DNA from: Ramlibacter tataouinensis | GTDB lineage: Bacteria; Pseudomonadota; Gammaproteobacteria; Burkholderiales; Burkholderiaceae_C | Length of the DNA stretch: 64,000 nt | Assembly: GCF_027941915.1 (NCBI RefSeq) | Contig: NZ_CP116009.1 | Location: 2,914,001 to 2,978,000, forward strand | Direction: 5' to 3' | Part shown: positions 7,761 through 17,206 of the stretch, in pieces | Layout of the letters: every line of letters starts with the position of its first letter | How positions within the stretch are numbered: the stretch's first letter is position 1 | Translations under genes and position numbers: made by a program | Notes under the pieces: model-generated | Databases searched by the model: none | What the model was told of the DNA's origin: nothing | Seen by the model: the letters and a program-made list of their open reading frames with translations, nothing else

Positions 7761-9254
7761 GTGGACCTGATCGACAACCTTGCATTGGGCTTTAGCGTCG
7801 CGGCCACGGCGCAGAACCTCGCCCTCTGCTTCGTGGGGTGCCTGCTCGGCTCTGCAATTGGCGTGCTGCCCGGCATTGGTCCGCTCGCCACGATGTCGAT
7901 GCTGCTGCCGATGACCTTCCACCTTACGCCCGCCGGGGCGCTGATCATGCTCGCGGGCGTGTACTACGGCGCGCAGTACGGTGGCTCGACCACGGCGATC
8001 TTGCTCAATTTGCCCGGCGAGTCGGCGTCCGTGCCCACCTGTCTCGACGGACACGCGATGGCGCGCCAAGGCAAGGGCGGGGTGGCACTCGCAACCGCGG
8101 CGCTCAGTTCGCTGCTGGCCGGCTGCATCGCGACGGTGCTCCTCGCGGCGAGCGCGCCCGCGCTGGCGGCCGTCGCGCTCCGCTTCCAGTCCGCGGACTA
8201 CGTGTCTATCTTGGTTCTGGGGCTGGTGGCGGCCATCGCGCTGTCGCACGGCTCGGTCCTCAAGTCCATCGCTGCGGTGCTGATCGGGCTGACGCTCGGC
8301 CTCGTCGGAACCGACGTGAGCACGGGCGAGTACCGCCTCACGTTCGGGGTTCCGGCGCTCGTCGACGGCATCGGATTCGTGCCAGTCGCCATGGGCCTCT
8401 TCGGGGTGGCCGAGATCATCGGCAATCTGAATCGCACCGATGGGTCGGGTGTTAAGGCGACGCCGGTGACTCGCATCTGGCCGGTGGCGGCGGAGCTCCG
8501 GGCGATGCTGGCGCCGGCCTTGCGTGGTACTGCGCTGGGGGCCTTCTTCGGAATCCTTCCGGGCGGTGGGCCCACCATCGGCGCGTTCTCGGCATACGGG
8601 TTGGAGAAGAAGATCGCCCGCGAGCCGCAGCGCTTCGGCCGCGGCGCCATCGAGGGGGTGGCCGCGCCCGAAGCCGCTAACAACGCCGCTGCCCAGGCTT
8701 CGTTCATCCCGATGCTCAGCCTGGGGGTCCCGCCCAGCGCCCTGATGGCCCTGATGATTGGCGCGATGATGATTCACGGCACCGCCCCGGGGCCGAGTTT
8801 CATCGCCAAGCAACCCGCGCTGTTCTGGGGGCTGGTGGTGAGCATGTGGATCGGTAATGCAATGCTGGTCGTGCTCAACTTGCCTCTCATCAAGCTATGG
8901 GTGCGGCTGCTGGGCGTGCCCTATCTTCTGCTCTATCCCGCGATAGTCGCGCTGTGCTGCATCGGCACGTACACCGTGTCCAACAGCGTGGCCGACGTGG
9001 TGATCATGGCCGTCTTCGGTCTGGCCGGCTGGGGCTTCAACAAGATCGGCATCGAAGCGGCGCCGCTGCTCATGGGCCTGGTGCTCGGGCCGATGCTCGA
9101 GGAGAACCTGCGCCGCGCCATCAGCGTCTCGGGGGGCTTCAGCATTTTCTTCACGCGTCCGATCAGCGCAACCCTGCTCGCCTGCGCTGCGGGCGTGCTG
9201 CTCGCTTCGGCGCTTCCGGCCCTGCGAAGGAACCGGCAGCGTTATTTCAGCTAG
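7761..9254 (+). CDS. tctA: Tripartite tricarboxylate transporter large membrane subunit TctA
   Basis: 497 residues, the normal TctA length, with about twelve hydrophobic segments. Family signatures are clear: GVLPGIGPLATMSMLLP near residue 31, YYGAQYGGSTTAILLNLPGE near residue 70, FGILPGGGPTIGAFSAYGLE near residue 257 and EGVAAPEAANNAAAQASFIPM after it. Translation starts at a GTG, 7 bp after the tctB stop. It forms the ion-coupled translocation path of the TctABC system. No frameshift is present, so the upstream transporter copy is complete and probably active. Confidence 0.93.
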   Translation: MDLIDNLALGFSVAATAQNLALCFVGCLLGSAIGVLPGIGPLATMSMLLPMTFHLTPAGALIMLAGVYYGAQYGGSTTAILLNLPGESASVPTCLDGHAMARQGKGGVALATAALSSLLAGCIATVLLAASAPALAAVALRFQSADYVSILVLGLVAAIALSHGSVLKSIAAVLIGLTLGLVGTDVSTGEYRLTFGVPALVDGIGFVPVAMGLFGVAEIIGNLNRTDGSGVKATPVTRIWPVAAELRAMLAPALRGTALGAFFGILPGGGPTIGAFSAYGLEKKIAREPQRFGRGAIEGVAAPEAANNAAAQASFIPMLSLGVPPSALMALMIGAMMIHGTAPGPSFIAKQPALFWGLVVSMWIGNAMLVVLNLPLIKLWVRLLGVPYLLLYPAIVALCCIGTYTVSNSVADVVIMAVFGLAGWGFNKIGIEAAPLLMGLVLGPMLEENLRRAISVSGGFSIFFTRPISATLLACAAGVLLASALPALRRNRQRYFS

Positions 9255-9277
9255 GACTCGACCGCTTAGGAGGCATC

Positions 9278-10252
9278 ATGTTGGTCCGATTCTCTCGTCG
9301 TGCGTTCGCAGCCGCGTGCTGCGGTGCCGTGCTGGCGCTGCCGGCGGCTGCCGCTGGCTTCCCCGACAAGCCCATAACGTTCGTCATGCCCTGGCCGGCG
9401 GGCGGCGGCAGCGACATCGCCATGCGGCTCGTGGCAGACGCCGCCGGCAAGAAGATCGGACAGCCCATTGTTGTGGTGAATCGTCCCGGCGCCGGCGGCG
9501 CCATCGGCATCAAGGAGATCGCTGATGCCGCGCCCGACGGCTACACCGTCGGCATGATCGGCTCGGGCGCGGTGGCTGCGCAGTACATGAACCCCAATGC
9601 GAATGCGCTGGCCGACCTGCAGCCCATCGCCTTCTTCGGCGAGGATCCGGCAGCCATCACCGCCAGCGCCGCCTTGCCTTACAAGACGGTTTCCGAATTC
9701 GTTGCGGCCGCGAAGGCGTCGCCGGAGAGCATCCGCAACGGAAACGATCAGCCGGGCGGGGCGGCGTTCACGTTCATCTCGCTGTACGAGAAGCAACTCG
9801 GCATCAAGGTGAAGAAAGTGAACTTTTCGGGCTATGCGCCTGCGATCACCGCCTTGCTGTCCGGGGAGGTGCAAACGATATCGATCGCCGTGCCCGATTT
9901 GGCCGAGCACCACAAGGCGGGCAAGGTACGTGTGCTGGGCGTTTCAGGTCCTACGCGCCACTTCATGCTGCCGGATGTGCCGACGTTCAAGGAGCAGGGG
10001 TTCAATGTCATGGTCGGCTCCTGGCGAACAATTGCGGGGCCGAAGGGCATCCCGCCCGAACGGCTTGCCAAGCTTGAGGAGGCGTTCCGCAGCGCGATGG
10101 CCGAACCAGATTTCATCGCGCGCGCAAAGGACCGCGGCTTTTTTGTCTCGCCCGGTGGTGTCAAGGAGGCGGCGCAAGTCTGGAACGACGCAGACAAGAC
10201 ACTGTACCCACTGCTGCTCGACGCGGGCTTGATCAAGGTGCGCCGCAAGTGA
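9278..10252 (+). CDS. tctC: Tripartite tricarboxylate transporter receptor TctC (Bug family)
   Basis: 324-residue periplasmic receptor. The ATG at 9278 is preceded by TTAGGAGG (9266-9273), a very strong ribosome binding site, and starts a signal peptide ending near LPAAAA-G. The mature protein has the Bug hallmarks FPDKPITFVMPWPAGGGSD and VVVNRPGAGGAIGI, the two loops that clamp a carboxylate via water molecules, followed by APDGYTVGM. Bug proteins are greatly expanded in Burkholderiales. It presumably delivers the same or a related substrate as the NMT1-type ABC receptor upstream. The stop overlaps the next start (GTGA). Confidence 0.93.
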   Translation: MLVRFSRRAFAAACCGAVLALPAAAAGFPDKPITFVMPWPAGGGSDIAMRLVADAAGKKIGQPIVVVNRPGAGGAIGIKEIADAAPDGYTVGMIGSGAVAAQYMNPNANALADLQPIAFFGEDPAAITASAALPYKTVSEFVAAAKASPESIRNGNDQPGGAAFTFISLYEKQLGIKVKKVNFSGYAPAITALLSGEVQTISIAVPDLAEHHKAGKVRVLGVSGPTRHFMLPDVPTFKEQGFNVMVGSWRTIAGPKGIPPERLAKLEEAFRSAMAEPDFIARAKDRGFFVSPGGVKEAAQVWNDADKTLYPLLLDAGLIKVRRK

Positions 10253-10617
10253 GCCGAATCGAGCGACTTCCTGCCCGGGCGCCGGGACGCAGCGGCGGCA
10301 GCGCCTACAAGGACCTGGTCTTCGCCGTGGCGACTGCCGACGATCGTTCAGTCGGTCTCAAGGGACAGGCAGCGCAGGCCCTCGCCAAAATCGGCGAACT
10401 GCTCATGGCGCAGGGCTCTGACCGGGCGCGCATCCTGACGGCTTCCGTGTACCTTGCTGATATCTCCCAAAAAGCGGATTTCGAAGCGGCTTGGAGTGAA
10501 TGGGTCACGGCAGATCCCGCCGAGTGGCCCATGCGCTCTTGCGTGCAGGCCGGACTCCCGCCGGGCATTCTCGTGGAAGTAGTGGCGGCAGGCGTGCGCT
10601 CGGCGCCAGTAGAGTAG
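10249..10617 (+). CDS. RidA/YjgF/UK114 family protein
   Basis: 122 residues starting at a GTG that overlaps the tctC stop. The RidA fold is shown by AQALAKIGELLMAQGSDRARILTASVYLAD-type sequence in the middle and the C-terminal active-site strand MRSCVQAGLPPGILVEVVA, which includes the conserved Arg that in RidA binds the carboxylate of enamine/imine substrates. Family members hydrolyse reactive enamines/imines or act in catabolic pathways (RutC, amidohydrolase-like branches). As last gene of the operon it may deal with an unstable nitrogenous intermediate made by the hydroxylase; that link is inference. Its N-terminus is shorter than canonical RidA. Confidence 0.82.
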   Translation: MSRIERLPARAPGRSGGSAYKDLVFAVATADDRSVGLKGQAAQALAKIGELLMAQGSDRARILTASVYLADISQKADFEAAWSEWVTADPAEWPMRSCVQAGLPPGILVEVVAAGVRSAPVE

Positions 10618-10936
10618 GCCAGGGTCAGCAGAGCCGGCCCAGCCCCCTGCCCGGCAGCCAGCGGCAACTGGATGGCGAACTCCGCACGTTGATTGTCCGG
10701 GTCACAGACGGCCCGCACCTCGCTCGCGATGGTTTGGTGGCCACGAGCATCGGCCGGCGCAAGGGCGACGAGCGCCATCTCGTGAAGCAGATGGCGGTGC
10801 GTCCCGGCCCGCGCGAGCTGATCTTTGCAGGATTTGCGCGAGCGTGGCACGCGCGAACTGGTTGCGAGTGCCCGCAGGACAACCTAGCCATGGCCCGGCC
10901 TGGCGCGCGCCGTCGGCCTCTGTCGGTGCGACCGCA
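10618..10936. other. Non-coding / decayed stretch after ridA
   Basis: About 320 bases without a convincing gene. A reverse-strand frame is open through it but has no recognisable motif, and the forward frame running across it is a chance opening in GC-rich DNA. It leads straight into the degenerate tctB copy, so it is best read as eroded operon DNA. Confidence 0.5.
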
Positions 10937-11208
10937 TTGGAGTCGCTCGCCGTCAGCGGAGGGTTCGGCGTGGTGGCGGTGCTGCTCGCCAGCCTGCAGG
11001 GCAGGAAGCAATGAATCTGGTGGCCGGCGGGGTCCTCCTCGTCTTGGCGACGCTGGTGCTTGCGCCACTTGGGACTTGGCGAAGCAGCGGCGAGATCGGG
11101 ACGGGCTTCTTCCCAGCGAGATGCGGCGTTCTGGTGCTCCACCGCGATCTTCATCGCCGGCTCCGAGGCTTCCACATACCGGTGCTGGCGGCTTTCCTGA
11201 ACTAGGCT
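10937..11208 (+). pseudogene. Degenerate, internally deleted second copy of the tctB region
   Basis: Bases 10937-11150 match 7215-7430 closely (end of the 58-residue gene, the ATGA junction and the first ~40 codons of tctB), then the match jumps to 7690-7756, the end of tctB, so about 250 bases are deleted. Shared text includes TTGGAGTCGCTCGCCGTC, ATGAATCTGGTGGCCGG and TTCATCGCCGGC. Small indels break the frame relative to tctB, although 11011-11205 remains a 64-codon open frame (MNLVAGG...VLAAFLN). It lacks two of the four helices and cannot be a working TctB. It is evidence that a second transporter operon once followed here, or of a duplication that has since decayed. Confidence 0.8.
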
Positions 11209-11284
11209 ATCGTGATGGAAACTTATTGGGCTTGCCTGAACTTACTGCAGCCGTGCACCTCGCGGAGTGGGGCAACTGGGACGC

Positions 11285-12658
11285 TCAAAGGAGAGTTCCT
11301 CGCAGGAAGAAGATCGCGCTGCTGAGGTAGATCACAATTCCCAAAACGTCGACTACTGTCGACACAAACGGAGCTGAGGAGCTCGCTGGATCCAGCCCAG
11401 CTGCCTCCATTAAGAACGGGAGCAGGGAACCGACAAGGGAGCCGAACATCACGATTCCCACCAGCGCCGCGCCAACGGTCAGCGCTACCAGCGGCCAGAA
11501 CTCGCCATAGTCGTAGAAGCCTGCGATCTGCCACAGGGTGATCCTGCTCATGCCGATGATGCCGAGCAGTGCCCCGAGAATAATGCCCGTCGGCAACTCG
11601 CGCAGAGCAATGCGCCACCAGTCGGCCGGCCTCACCTCCTGGACAGCAAGAGCCCGAATGATCAGTGACGCGGCCTGTGAACCGGAATTCCCGCCGGAGC
11701 TCATGATTAACGGAATGAACAACGTCAGAACGACAGCCCTTGCGAGGTCATCCTGGTAGTACTGCATGGCGCTCGCGGTGAGCATCTCGCCAATGAAAAG
11801 GACAATGAGCCAGCCGCCCCCTTTTCTTGATCATCTCGGCCAACGGTATGTCCAGATAAGGCTTGGGCATGGCCTCCAGGCCGCCGAGTTTCAGTAAGTC
11901 TTCGGTGCTCTCTTCGATCATGGCGTCGATGAGTCGTCGACGGTTACAAGACCGAGTACCTGGCCCGCTTCGTTCACGACCGGGACCGCGAGCAGGTTGT
12001 ACTTGGCAATCAGACGCGCCACATCCTCCCGGTCCATCATGGGGTCGACCACGACGGGTCGTCGGCGGGGGGCAACGGAGAGGACGGAGGCCTGCGGCTC
12101 ACCGGCAATCAGCCCGCGCAGGCTTGCAACCCGCAGGAGCCTCTGGGTGTTGGGTTCCAGAATGTGGATCGCATCGACTGCCTCGCGGGTACGGCCCACT
12201 TCGCGGATGTGCTGTAGCGTTTGTTCGACCGTGAAGGTCGAGGGGACGCTAACGAACGCGCTGGTCATGATGCTCCCAGCGGTGTCCGGCGGATAGGCGA
12301 GGCTTTGCTCGAGCAAGACCTTGGCCGCGGGATCCAGCTGGCCCAGCCAATGCAGGCGTGCCGGCCTTTCCAGGACACGCAGGATCGCGGCGGCGCGGTC
12401 GGACGACATGGCCTGCAGCAGAGCCACGGCTCTTGGAGCGGGCTGCAGCTTGACAAGCTCGGCCGCGGCGCGGAGGTGCGGCTCATCGAGGATTTCGGCC
12501 GCCTGCTCGAGGGGCAGCCGAGCCAAAATACGGGATGCGACCGGCAGCGGCGTCCGATTTAAGGTCTCGACGATGTCGGCGACGCGTTGCAGTTCCAGGT
12601 CGTCCGCAAGGGCCGCTGGATCGGGTCCGGCCTCGCGGGTAGCGCGGATCTTTGCCAT
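11285..12658 (-). pseudogene. mgtE: Magnesium transporter MgtE, disrupted by two one-base frameshifts
   Basis: Over its length this region encodes a full-size MgtE (about 457 residues): an N-terminal MgtE_N superhelix (LARLPLEQAAEILDEP, LLQAMSSDRAAAIL), a CBS pair (DTAGSIMTSAFVSV, KYNLLAVPVVNEAGQVLGLV) and a five-helix channel domain ([16 protein letters not shown]). The frame is lost at about 11931, where one base is missing after the VTVDD motif, and is restored at the C5 run 11817-11821, which has one base too many; between them the third frame still reads LIDAMIEESTEDLLKLGG. As written only 246- and 166-residue pieces can be made. Two indels 110 bp apart, one in a homopolymer, could be assembly errors rather than true inactivation. 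It lies 78 bp behind ureG on the same strand. Confidence 0.85.
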
Positions 12659-12736
12659 GTCCAGCTCCCATTCCGACAGGGGCTCCGTCGCGAAGCGAAC
12701 ATCGGACCTGGGAGCGTAGTCAGGCGACCCCCCGGT

Positions 12737-13354
12737 TCAAGGGCGAAGCCCGCCCGCACGCTCGATGAAGTCGATCACCACGTCAAGAGAGGTCCCGGTC
12801 TTTAGGTTGGTGAACACGAAGGGCCGGTCCTTGCGCATCCGCTTCGTGTCGCTTTCCATCACCGCCAGACTGGCGCCAACCTGGTCCGCCAGGTCCACCT
12901 TGTTGATGACGAGCAGGTCCGAGCGGGTGATGCCGGGCCCGCCTTTGCGCGGGATCTTCTCGCCGGCGGCCACGTCGATCACGTAGATGGTGATGTCGGC
13001 CAGTTCCGGACTGAAGGTCGCCGCGAGGTTATCGCCACCCGATTCGATCAGGACCAGATCCAGCCCCGGGAAACGTCCGCGCATCTGCGCCACCGCGGCC
13101 AGATTGGCGGATGCGTCTTCGCGGATGGCCGTGTGCGGGCAGCCGCCAGTTTCCACGCCGAGGATGCGCTCGGTCGGCAGGGCGCCCGCGCGCGTCAGGA
13201 TCTCGGCGTCCTCCTTGGTGTAGATGTCGTTGGTGATGGCCGCGATGTCGTAGCGGTCGCGCATGGCCTTGCAAAGGCCCTCCATCAGCGACGTTTTCCC
13301 TGAGCCGACGGGGCCGCCGATGCCGACGCGAAGAGGACCGAATGTGGAGTTCAT
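12737..13354 (-). CDS. ureG: Urease accessory GTPase UreG
   Basis: 205-residue SIMIBI GTPase that powers nickel delivery to urease. P-loop [10 protein letters not shown] near residue 14, the metal-site motif [11 protein letters not shown] (Cys-Pro-His binds Ni/Zn at the dimer interface), [10 protein letters not shown] switch region and the guanine-specific NKVDLA are all intact. The ATG at 13354 overlaps the ureF stop by 4 bp, giving coupled translation. It is the last gene of the ureDAJBCEFG operon and acts with UreD, UreF and UreE on the apo-UreABC complex. Confidence 0.96.
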   Translation of the reverse strand: MNSTFGPLRVGIGGPVGSGKTSLMEGLCKAMRDRYDIAAITNDIYTKEDAEILTRAGALPTERILGVETGGCPHTAIREDASANLAAVAQMRGRFPGLDLVLIESGGDNLAATFSPELADITIYVIDVAAGEKIPRKGGPGITRSDLLVINKVDLADQVGASLAVMESDTKRMRKDRPFVFTNLKTGTSLDVVIDFIERAGGLRP

Positions 13355-14079
13355 GATCGGAAGAGCCTCGTGTACTGGGTTTCGTGGTTCATGGACGCGA
13401 TGTCCGCGAGGAAGGTGGCCGAGCCGAGGTCGTCGAGCGACGAGGACTGTGCCTCCTGCGCGATCTCGGCGATCAAGGGCTCCAGCGCAGCCATGATCCG
13501 GACGCCGTCCGTCTGCCCCAGGGGAACCAGGCGAACGCCCGCGGAAACCAGGTTGGCCGCGAAGGCATGGAGGCTCGCCACGAGTGCCGAGTCCAACGGC
13601 ACCTCGTGGGCGGCCGTGGCGACGCCAGCCGCCACGGCGTACGACTGCTCCCCGCCGCAACGCGCCTGGAAGGTGTCGATCGCCGCAGCCGGCCACCCGG
13701 CCGCGACCGCGGCGAGAAACGCGCGGCCCTGGTTGAGGCTCTCCAGGCGGCGTTCGTAAGTCGGCTGCAGGGCGGCGGCGAGGACGCTGATCTCGTCCGC
13801 AAGTTCCCAATCCTGCTCGTGAACGGCTCGCCAGAGCTCCGCCAGCAGGATCGCGTCCGAACGGCCAGCACCGTGGCGCAAGGTGCCGGCCACCCATTCG
13901 GCCAGCGACCCGGCATCTCTCACCTCCTGGGCCTCGACCACCCACTCCAGGCCGTGGCTGTAGCCGAAGCTGCCTATGGGAAAGCTCGGCGAGAACCAGG
14001 CCTGCAGCTTGGCCAGCCGGGTGGGTGTAAGCGCAGATCCGGAACCCGGGCGCTCAGCTTCGGTGCGTGTGCAGGCCAT
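13351..14079 (-). CDS. ureF: Urease accessory protein UreF
   Basis: 242-residue all-helical UreF. The conserved entry [20 protein letters not shown] (about residues 26-45) and the tail [17 protein letters not shown] identify it; the C-terminal tail is the segment that binds UreD and UreG. UreF bridges UreD and UreG and is proposed to guard GTP hydrolysis fidelity while CO2 and Ni are loaded. Its start overlaps the end of ureE by 26 bp and its stop overlaps ureG by 4 bp, so all three should be co-translated. Confidence 0.95.
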   Translation of the reverse strand: MACTRTEAERPGSGSALTPTRLAKLQAWFSPSFPIGSFGYSHGLEWVVEAQEVRDAGSLAEWVAGTLRHGAGRSDAILLAELWRAVHEQDWELADEISVLAAALQPTYERRLESLNQGRAFLAAVAAGWPAAAIDTFQARCGGEQSYAVAAGVATAAHEVPLDSALVASLHAFAANLVSAGVRLVPLGQTDGVRIMAALEPLIAEIAQEAQSSSLDDLGSATFLADIASMNHETQYTRLFRS

Positions 14080-14551
14080 CGTGTTCCCCGTGAATCACCG
14101 CGTGCGCATGGGCCGCTCCGTGCTCGAAAGCCCCGCCTTCGGGATCGAACGGCGCCTGGATCTCCGCCACCTTGCCGCCGAGCCCCTCCACCATCCCGAT
14201 GATCACGTGGTCGTGGCGGATCCGCAGCCTTTTCCCGAGCAACTGCGTGGGCAGGTGGCGGTTACCGAGGTGCCATGCGATGCGCAGGAGCGCATCGGCG
14301 TCGGCCGCGGTGATCTCCGCGAGCCGTTCCGGCGCCGCCTGGACGCGCACGATCCGGCCATCGTCGAGGAGCAGGCCGTCGCCTTCGCGAAGCACCGTCG
14401 CCTGGGGCAGGTCCAGCAGGAAGGCGGTTCCGGCACGGCCCGCCATCGCATGCCGGCGCCGATGCCGGCTATCGAAGTCCAGCACCACGCTGTCCGCTCC
14501 CAAGGCCGCGTCCCAGGTTCCAGCAGCACGCACTTCGCTCGCGATCAGCAT
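14054..14551 (-). CDS. ureE: Urease accessory nickel metallochaperone UreE
   Basis: 165 residues. N-terminal peptide-binding domain with [12 protein letters not shown], then the metal-binding domain with [12 protein letters not shown] and RIRHDHVI, where the central His of RHDHVI is the interdimer Ni ligand. The C-terminal tail is moderately His-rich ([16 protein letters not shown]) and probably stores extra nickel, shorter than the Klebsiella tail. It hands Ni to UreG. The gene follows ureC after 21 bp and runs 26 bp into ureF. Confidence 0.93.
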   Translation of the reverse strand: MLIASEVRAAGTWDAALGADSVVLDFDSRHRRRHAMAGRAGTAFLLDLPQATVLREGDGLLLDDGRIVRVQAAPERLAEITAADADALLRIAWHLGNRHLPTQLLGKRLRIRHDHVIIGMVEGLGGKVAEIQAPFDPEGGAFEHGAAHAHAVIHGEHDGLHTHRS

Positions 14552-14572
14552 GGGTGCCCTCCGTTAGGCTGT

Positions 14573-16285
14573 TCAGAACAGGAAGTACCGTTGCGCCATC
14601 GGCAGCACGGGCGCGGCTTCGGCCGTGAGCAACTCCCCATCCGCCCGCACCTCGTAGGTCTCGGGGTCCACCTCGATCCGCGGGGTGGCGGCGTTGTGGA
14701 TCATGGAATGCTTACCGATGCCCGCTCGCGTGTTGGTGACCGGCAGGGTGGCCTTGTTGAGCCCCAGCTTCTGCCCGATTCCGGCCTGGTGCGCTGCCGC
14801 GCTCAGGAACATCACGCCCGTGTGGGCCTTGGCCCGCCCATAGGCGCCGAACATGTGCCGGTAGTGCACCGGCTGGGGCGTGGAGATGGACGCGTTCGGA
14901 TCCCCCATTAGCGCGATGCAGACCGTGCCCATCTTCATCACCAAGTCCGGCTTGACCGCGAAAAACGCCGGAGACCACAGCACAAGGTCGGCGAACTTGC
15001 CGACTTCCACGGAGCCGAGGTGCGCCGACAGGCCCTGCGCGATCGCCGGATTGATGGCGACTTTCGCCCAGTACCGCTTCACGCGGAAATTGTCGTTGTC
15101 GCCCGCCTCCTCCGACAGCCGGCCGCGCTGCACGCGCATCCAGTGCGCTGTCTGGAACGTGCGCATGATGACCTCGGCCACGCGACCCATGGCCTGGCTG
15201 TCGGAGGACATGATCGACAGCGCGCCGATGTCATGCAAGATGTCCTCGGCGGCGATCGTCTCCTTGCGGATTCGGCTTTCCGCGAACGCGAGGTCCTCCG
15301 GAATCTTTGAATCCAAGTGGCGCGCGGTCATCACCATGTCCAAGTGCTCATCCACCGTATTCACGGTGTAGGGCATCGTTGGGTTGGTCGAGGCAGGCAG
15401 GATGTAGGGCAGCCCGGCGATGCGGATGATGTCCGGTGCGTGCCCGCCGCCGGCCCCCTCCGTATGGAACGCGTGGAGGGTGCGGCCTTTCATGGCGGCA
15501 ATGGTGGATTCGACGAAACCGGACTCGTTGAGCGAATCGCTGTGCAGCATCACCTGCACGTCGTAGCGGTCGGCTACGCTGAGGCAGCAGTCCAGCGCCG
15601 CGGGCGTTGCACCCCAATCCTCGTGCACCTTCAGGCAGGAGGCCCCGGCTCGGATCTGCTCGGCCAGGGCCTCATCCCGCGAGCAACTGCCCTTGCCGGC
15701 CACCGCGAAATTCATGGGGAAAGCGTCCAGTGCTTGCAGCAGGCGGCCGATGTGCCAGGGCCCGGGCGTGCAGTTGGTCGCGACCGAGCCGGTCGCAGGA
15801 CCCGTGCCGCCGCCGACCATGGTGGTCGTCCCGGCGGCCAGAGCCTCCTCGATCTGCTGCGGGCTGATGAAGTGCACGTGGGTGTCCACGGCCCCGGCAG
15901 TGACGATCTTGCCTTCGCCCGCGACGGCTTCGGTGGCGGCGCCTATGACAATGTCCACGTCGGGCTGCATATCCGGATTGCCGGCCCTGCCGATCCCGCA
16001 GATCAGCCCGTCTTTGATGCCGATGTCTGCCTTGACGATGCCCCAGTGGTCGATGATCAGCGCATTGGTGATGACGGTGTCCACCGCCCCCTCCGCGCGC
16101 GTGGCCTGCGACTGGCCCATTCCATCACGGATCACCTTGCCGCCGCCGAACTTCACCTCCTCGCCGTAGACCGTGAGGTCGCGCTCCACCTCCACAATCA
16201 ATTCCGTGTCCGCCAAGCGCACTCGGTCCCCGGTGGTGGGGCCAAACATGTCGGCATATGCCTGGTGCGAAATTCGAAATGCCAT
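14573..16285 (-). CDS. ureC: Urease subunit alpha UreC, with altered catalytic flap
   Basis: 570 residues, full length. Nickel ligands are present: His136 and His138 in DTHVH, Lys219 (to be carbamylated) in LKVHEDWG, the histidines in [10 protein letters not shown] and [12 protein letters not shown], and the Asp in SSDSQAMGR. Arg of AESRIRKET is also kept. The mobile flap, however, reads [12 protein letters not shown]: residues 321-322 are Ala-Arg where classical ureases have Cys-His (Klebsiella Cys319, His320). The His is a proposed general acid and its mutation in Klebsiella strongly lowers activity, so specificity or rate may differ. All structural and accessory genes are nevertheless intact around it. 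It hydrolyses urea to ammonia and carbamate if canonical. Confidence 0.95.
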   Translation of the reverse strand: MAFRISHQAYADMFGPTTGDRVRLADTELIVEVERDLTVYGEEVKFGGGKVIRDGMGQSQATRAEGAVDTVITNALIIDHWGIVKADIGIKDGLICGIGRAGNPDMQPDVDIVIGAATEAVAGEGKIVTAGAVDTHVHFISPQQIEEALAAGTTTMVGGGTGPATGSVATNCTPGPWHIGRLLQALDAFPMNFAVAGKGSCSRDEALAEQIRAGASCLKVHEDWGATPAALDCCLSVADRYDVQVMLHSDSLNESGFVESTIAAMKGRTLHAFHTEGAGGGHAPDIIRIAGLPYILPASTNPTMPYTVNTVDEHLDMVMTARHLDSKIPEDLAFAESRIRKETIAAEDILHDIGALSIMSSDSQAMGRVAEVIMRTFQTAHWMRVQRGRLSEEAGDNDNFRVKRYWAKVAINPAIAQGLSAHLGSVEVGKFADLVLWSPAFFAVKPDLVMKMGTVCIALMGDPNASISTPQPVHYRHMFGAYGRAKAHTGVMFLSAAAHQAGIGQKLGLNKATLPVTNTRAGIGKHSMIHNAATPRIEVDPETYEVRADGELLTAEAAPVLPMAQRYFLF

Positions 16286-16306
16286 GCTTGCACTCCCTGC
16301 GGACGC

Positions 16307-16615
16307 TCAGGAGAGGACGCCCATGACTTCCCCGCGGAACCCGAAGACCCGGCGGGCGCCGCGCAAGGGGACGAGCGTCACTTCGCGAGACTGCCCCGGC
16401 TCGAACCGGATCGCGCTGCCGGCAGGGATGTCGAGGCGCATGCCGCGCGCTTGCTGCCTGTCGAAATCCAGGGCGAAGTTGGCCTCGGCAAAGTGGTAGT
16501 GCGAGCCGACCTGCACCGGCCGGTCGCCCCGGTTGGCCACCATGAGGACCAGCGTCGGGCAGCCGGCGTTGAGCTCGATGTCGCCGTCTTTAGGCAGGAC
16601 CTCGCCGGGGATCAT
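16307..16615 (-). CDS. ureB: Urease subunit beta UreB
   Basis: 102 residues from the ATG at 16615, which overlaps the stop of ureJ (ATGA). The family start [18 protein letters not shown] and the core [18 protein letters not shown] are typical; a tail of [12 protein letters not shown] ends it. UreB is the second small structural subunit of the (UreABC)3 enzyme. It is separated from ureC by 21 bp. No unusual residues noted. Confidence 0.95.
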   Translation of the reverse strand: MIPGEVLPKDGDIELNAGCPTLVLMVANRGDRPVQVGSHYHFAEANFALDFDRQQARGMRLDIPAGSAIRFEPGQSREVTLVPLRGARRVFGFRGEVMGVLS

Positions 16616-17190
16616 GGCGCTGCTCCCAGCAGCACCAAGCCCACATCGGCGATGGCCGCGCCGATGCCGCGGGTGAGGCCGCCGCGCCGGCGCGACGCCA
16701 GCCACTGCCCCAGCGCGAGGCCTGTCGCATGCAGCAGGGCCGTGGCGGCCACCAGGCCGAGGCCGAAGGCGGGCGCTGCGCCCTGCAGGCTGGTGCCGTG
16801 CGCATGTCCATGAAAGACGGCAAGCGCTCCGACCAGAAGGGCCGAGAGCGCTGGTGGCAGCCGCCCCGCGATGGCGATTAGGGCGCCCAGCACGAAGACC
16901 GAGCCCGCAACGAGCGGCTCGACGAGGGGCAAGCCGGCTCCCGCCACGGCCAGGGTCCATCCGCCGACCATGCAGAGGACGAAGCACGTTGGCAGCAGCC
17001 ACAAGGCCTTGCCGCCCAGCACGCGGGCCCACAGCCCGACGGCCAGCATCGCGACCACATGGTCGATGCCCAGCAGCGGGTGCGTAAAACCCTCGGCGAA
17101 GGCATGGTGCCCGGCGCCCTCTCCGGTATGCGCTAGCACAGGCAGCGAGAGCACGGCCAGCGACAGTGCGGGTAGCAGCGAACGGCGCAT
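16612..17190 (-). CDS. ureJ: HupE/UreJ family nickel transport protein
   Basis: 192-residue membrane protein with an N-terminal signal-like segment followed by the HupE/UreJ motif [19 protein letters not shown] (about residues 37-55), where His and Asp are thought to bind Ni2+, and FHGHAHG near residue 125, plus about six helices in all. UreJ proteins are nickel permeases or efflux/uptake facilitators encoded inside urease operons of beta- and alphaproteobacteria. Its position between ureA and ureB matches the Bordetella/Cupriavidus arrangement. The stop overlaps ureB; the start lies 16 bp after the ureA stop. Confidence 0.92.
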   Translation of the reverse strand: MRRSLLPALSLAVLSLPVLAHTGEGAGHHAFAEGFTHPLLGIDHVVAMLAVGLWARVLGGKALWLLPTCFVLCMVGGWTLAVAGAGLPLVEPLVAGSVFVLGALIAIAGRLPPALSALLVGALAVFHGHAHGTSLQGAAPAFGLGLVAATALLHATGLALGQWLASRRRGGLTRGIGAAIADVGLVLLGAAP

Positions 17191-17206
17191 GGGAGCCTCC
17201 TTCGAA

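Noticed and set aside
10500-11330. A 276-codon forward frame spanning the end of ridA and the tctB relic
   Set aside because: It runs out of frame with both recognisable sequences and has no protein-like pattern.
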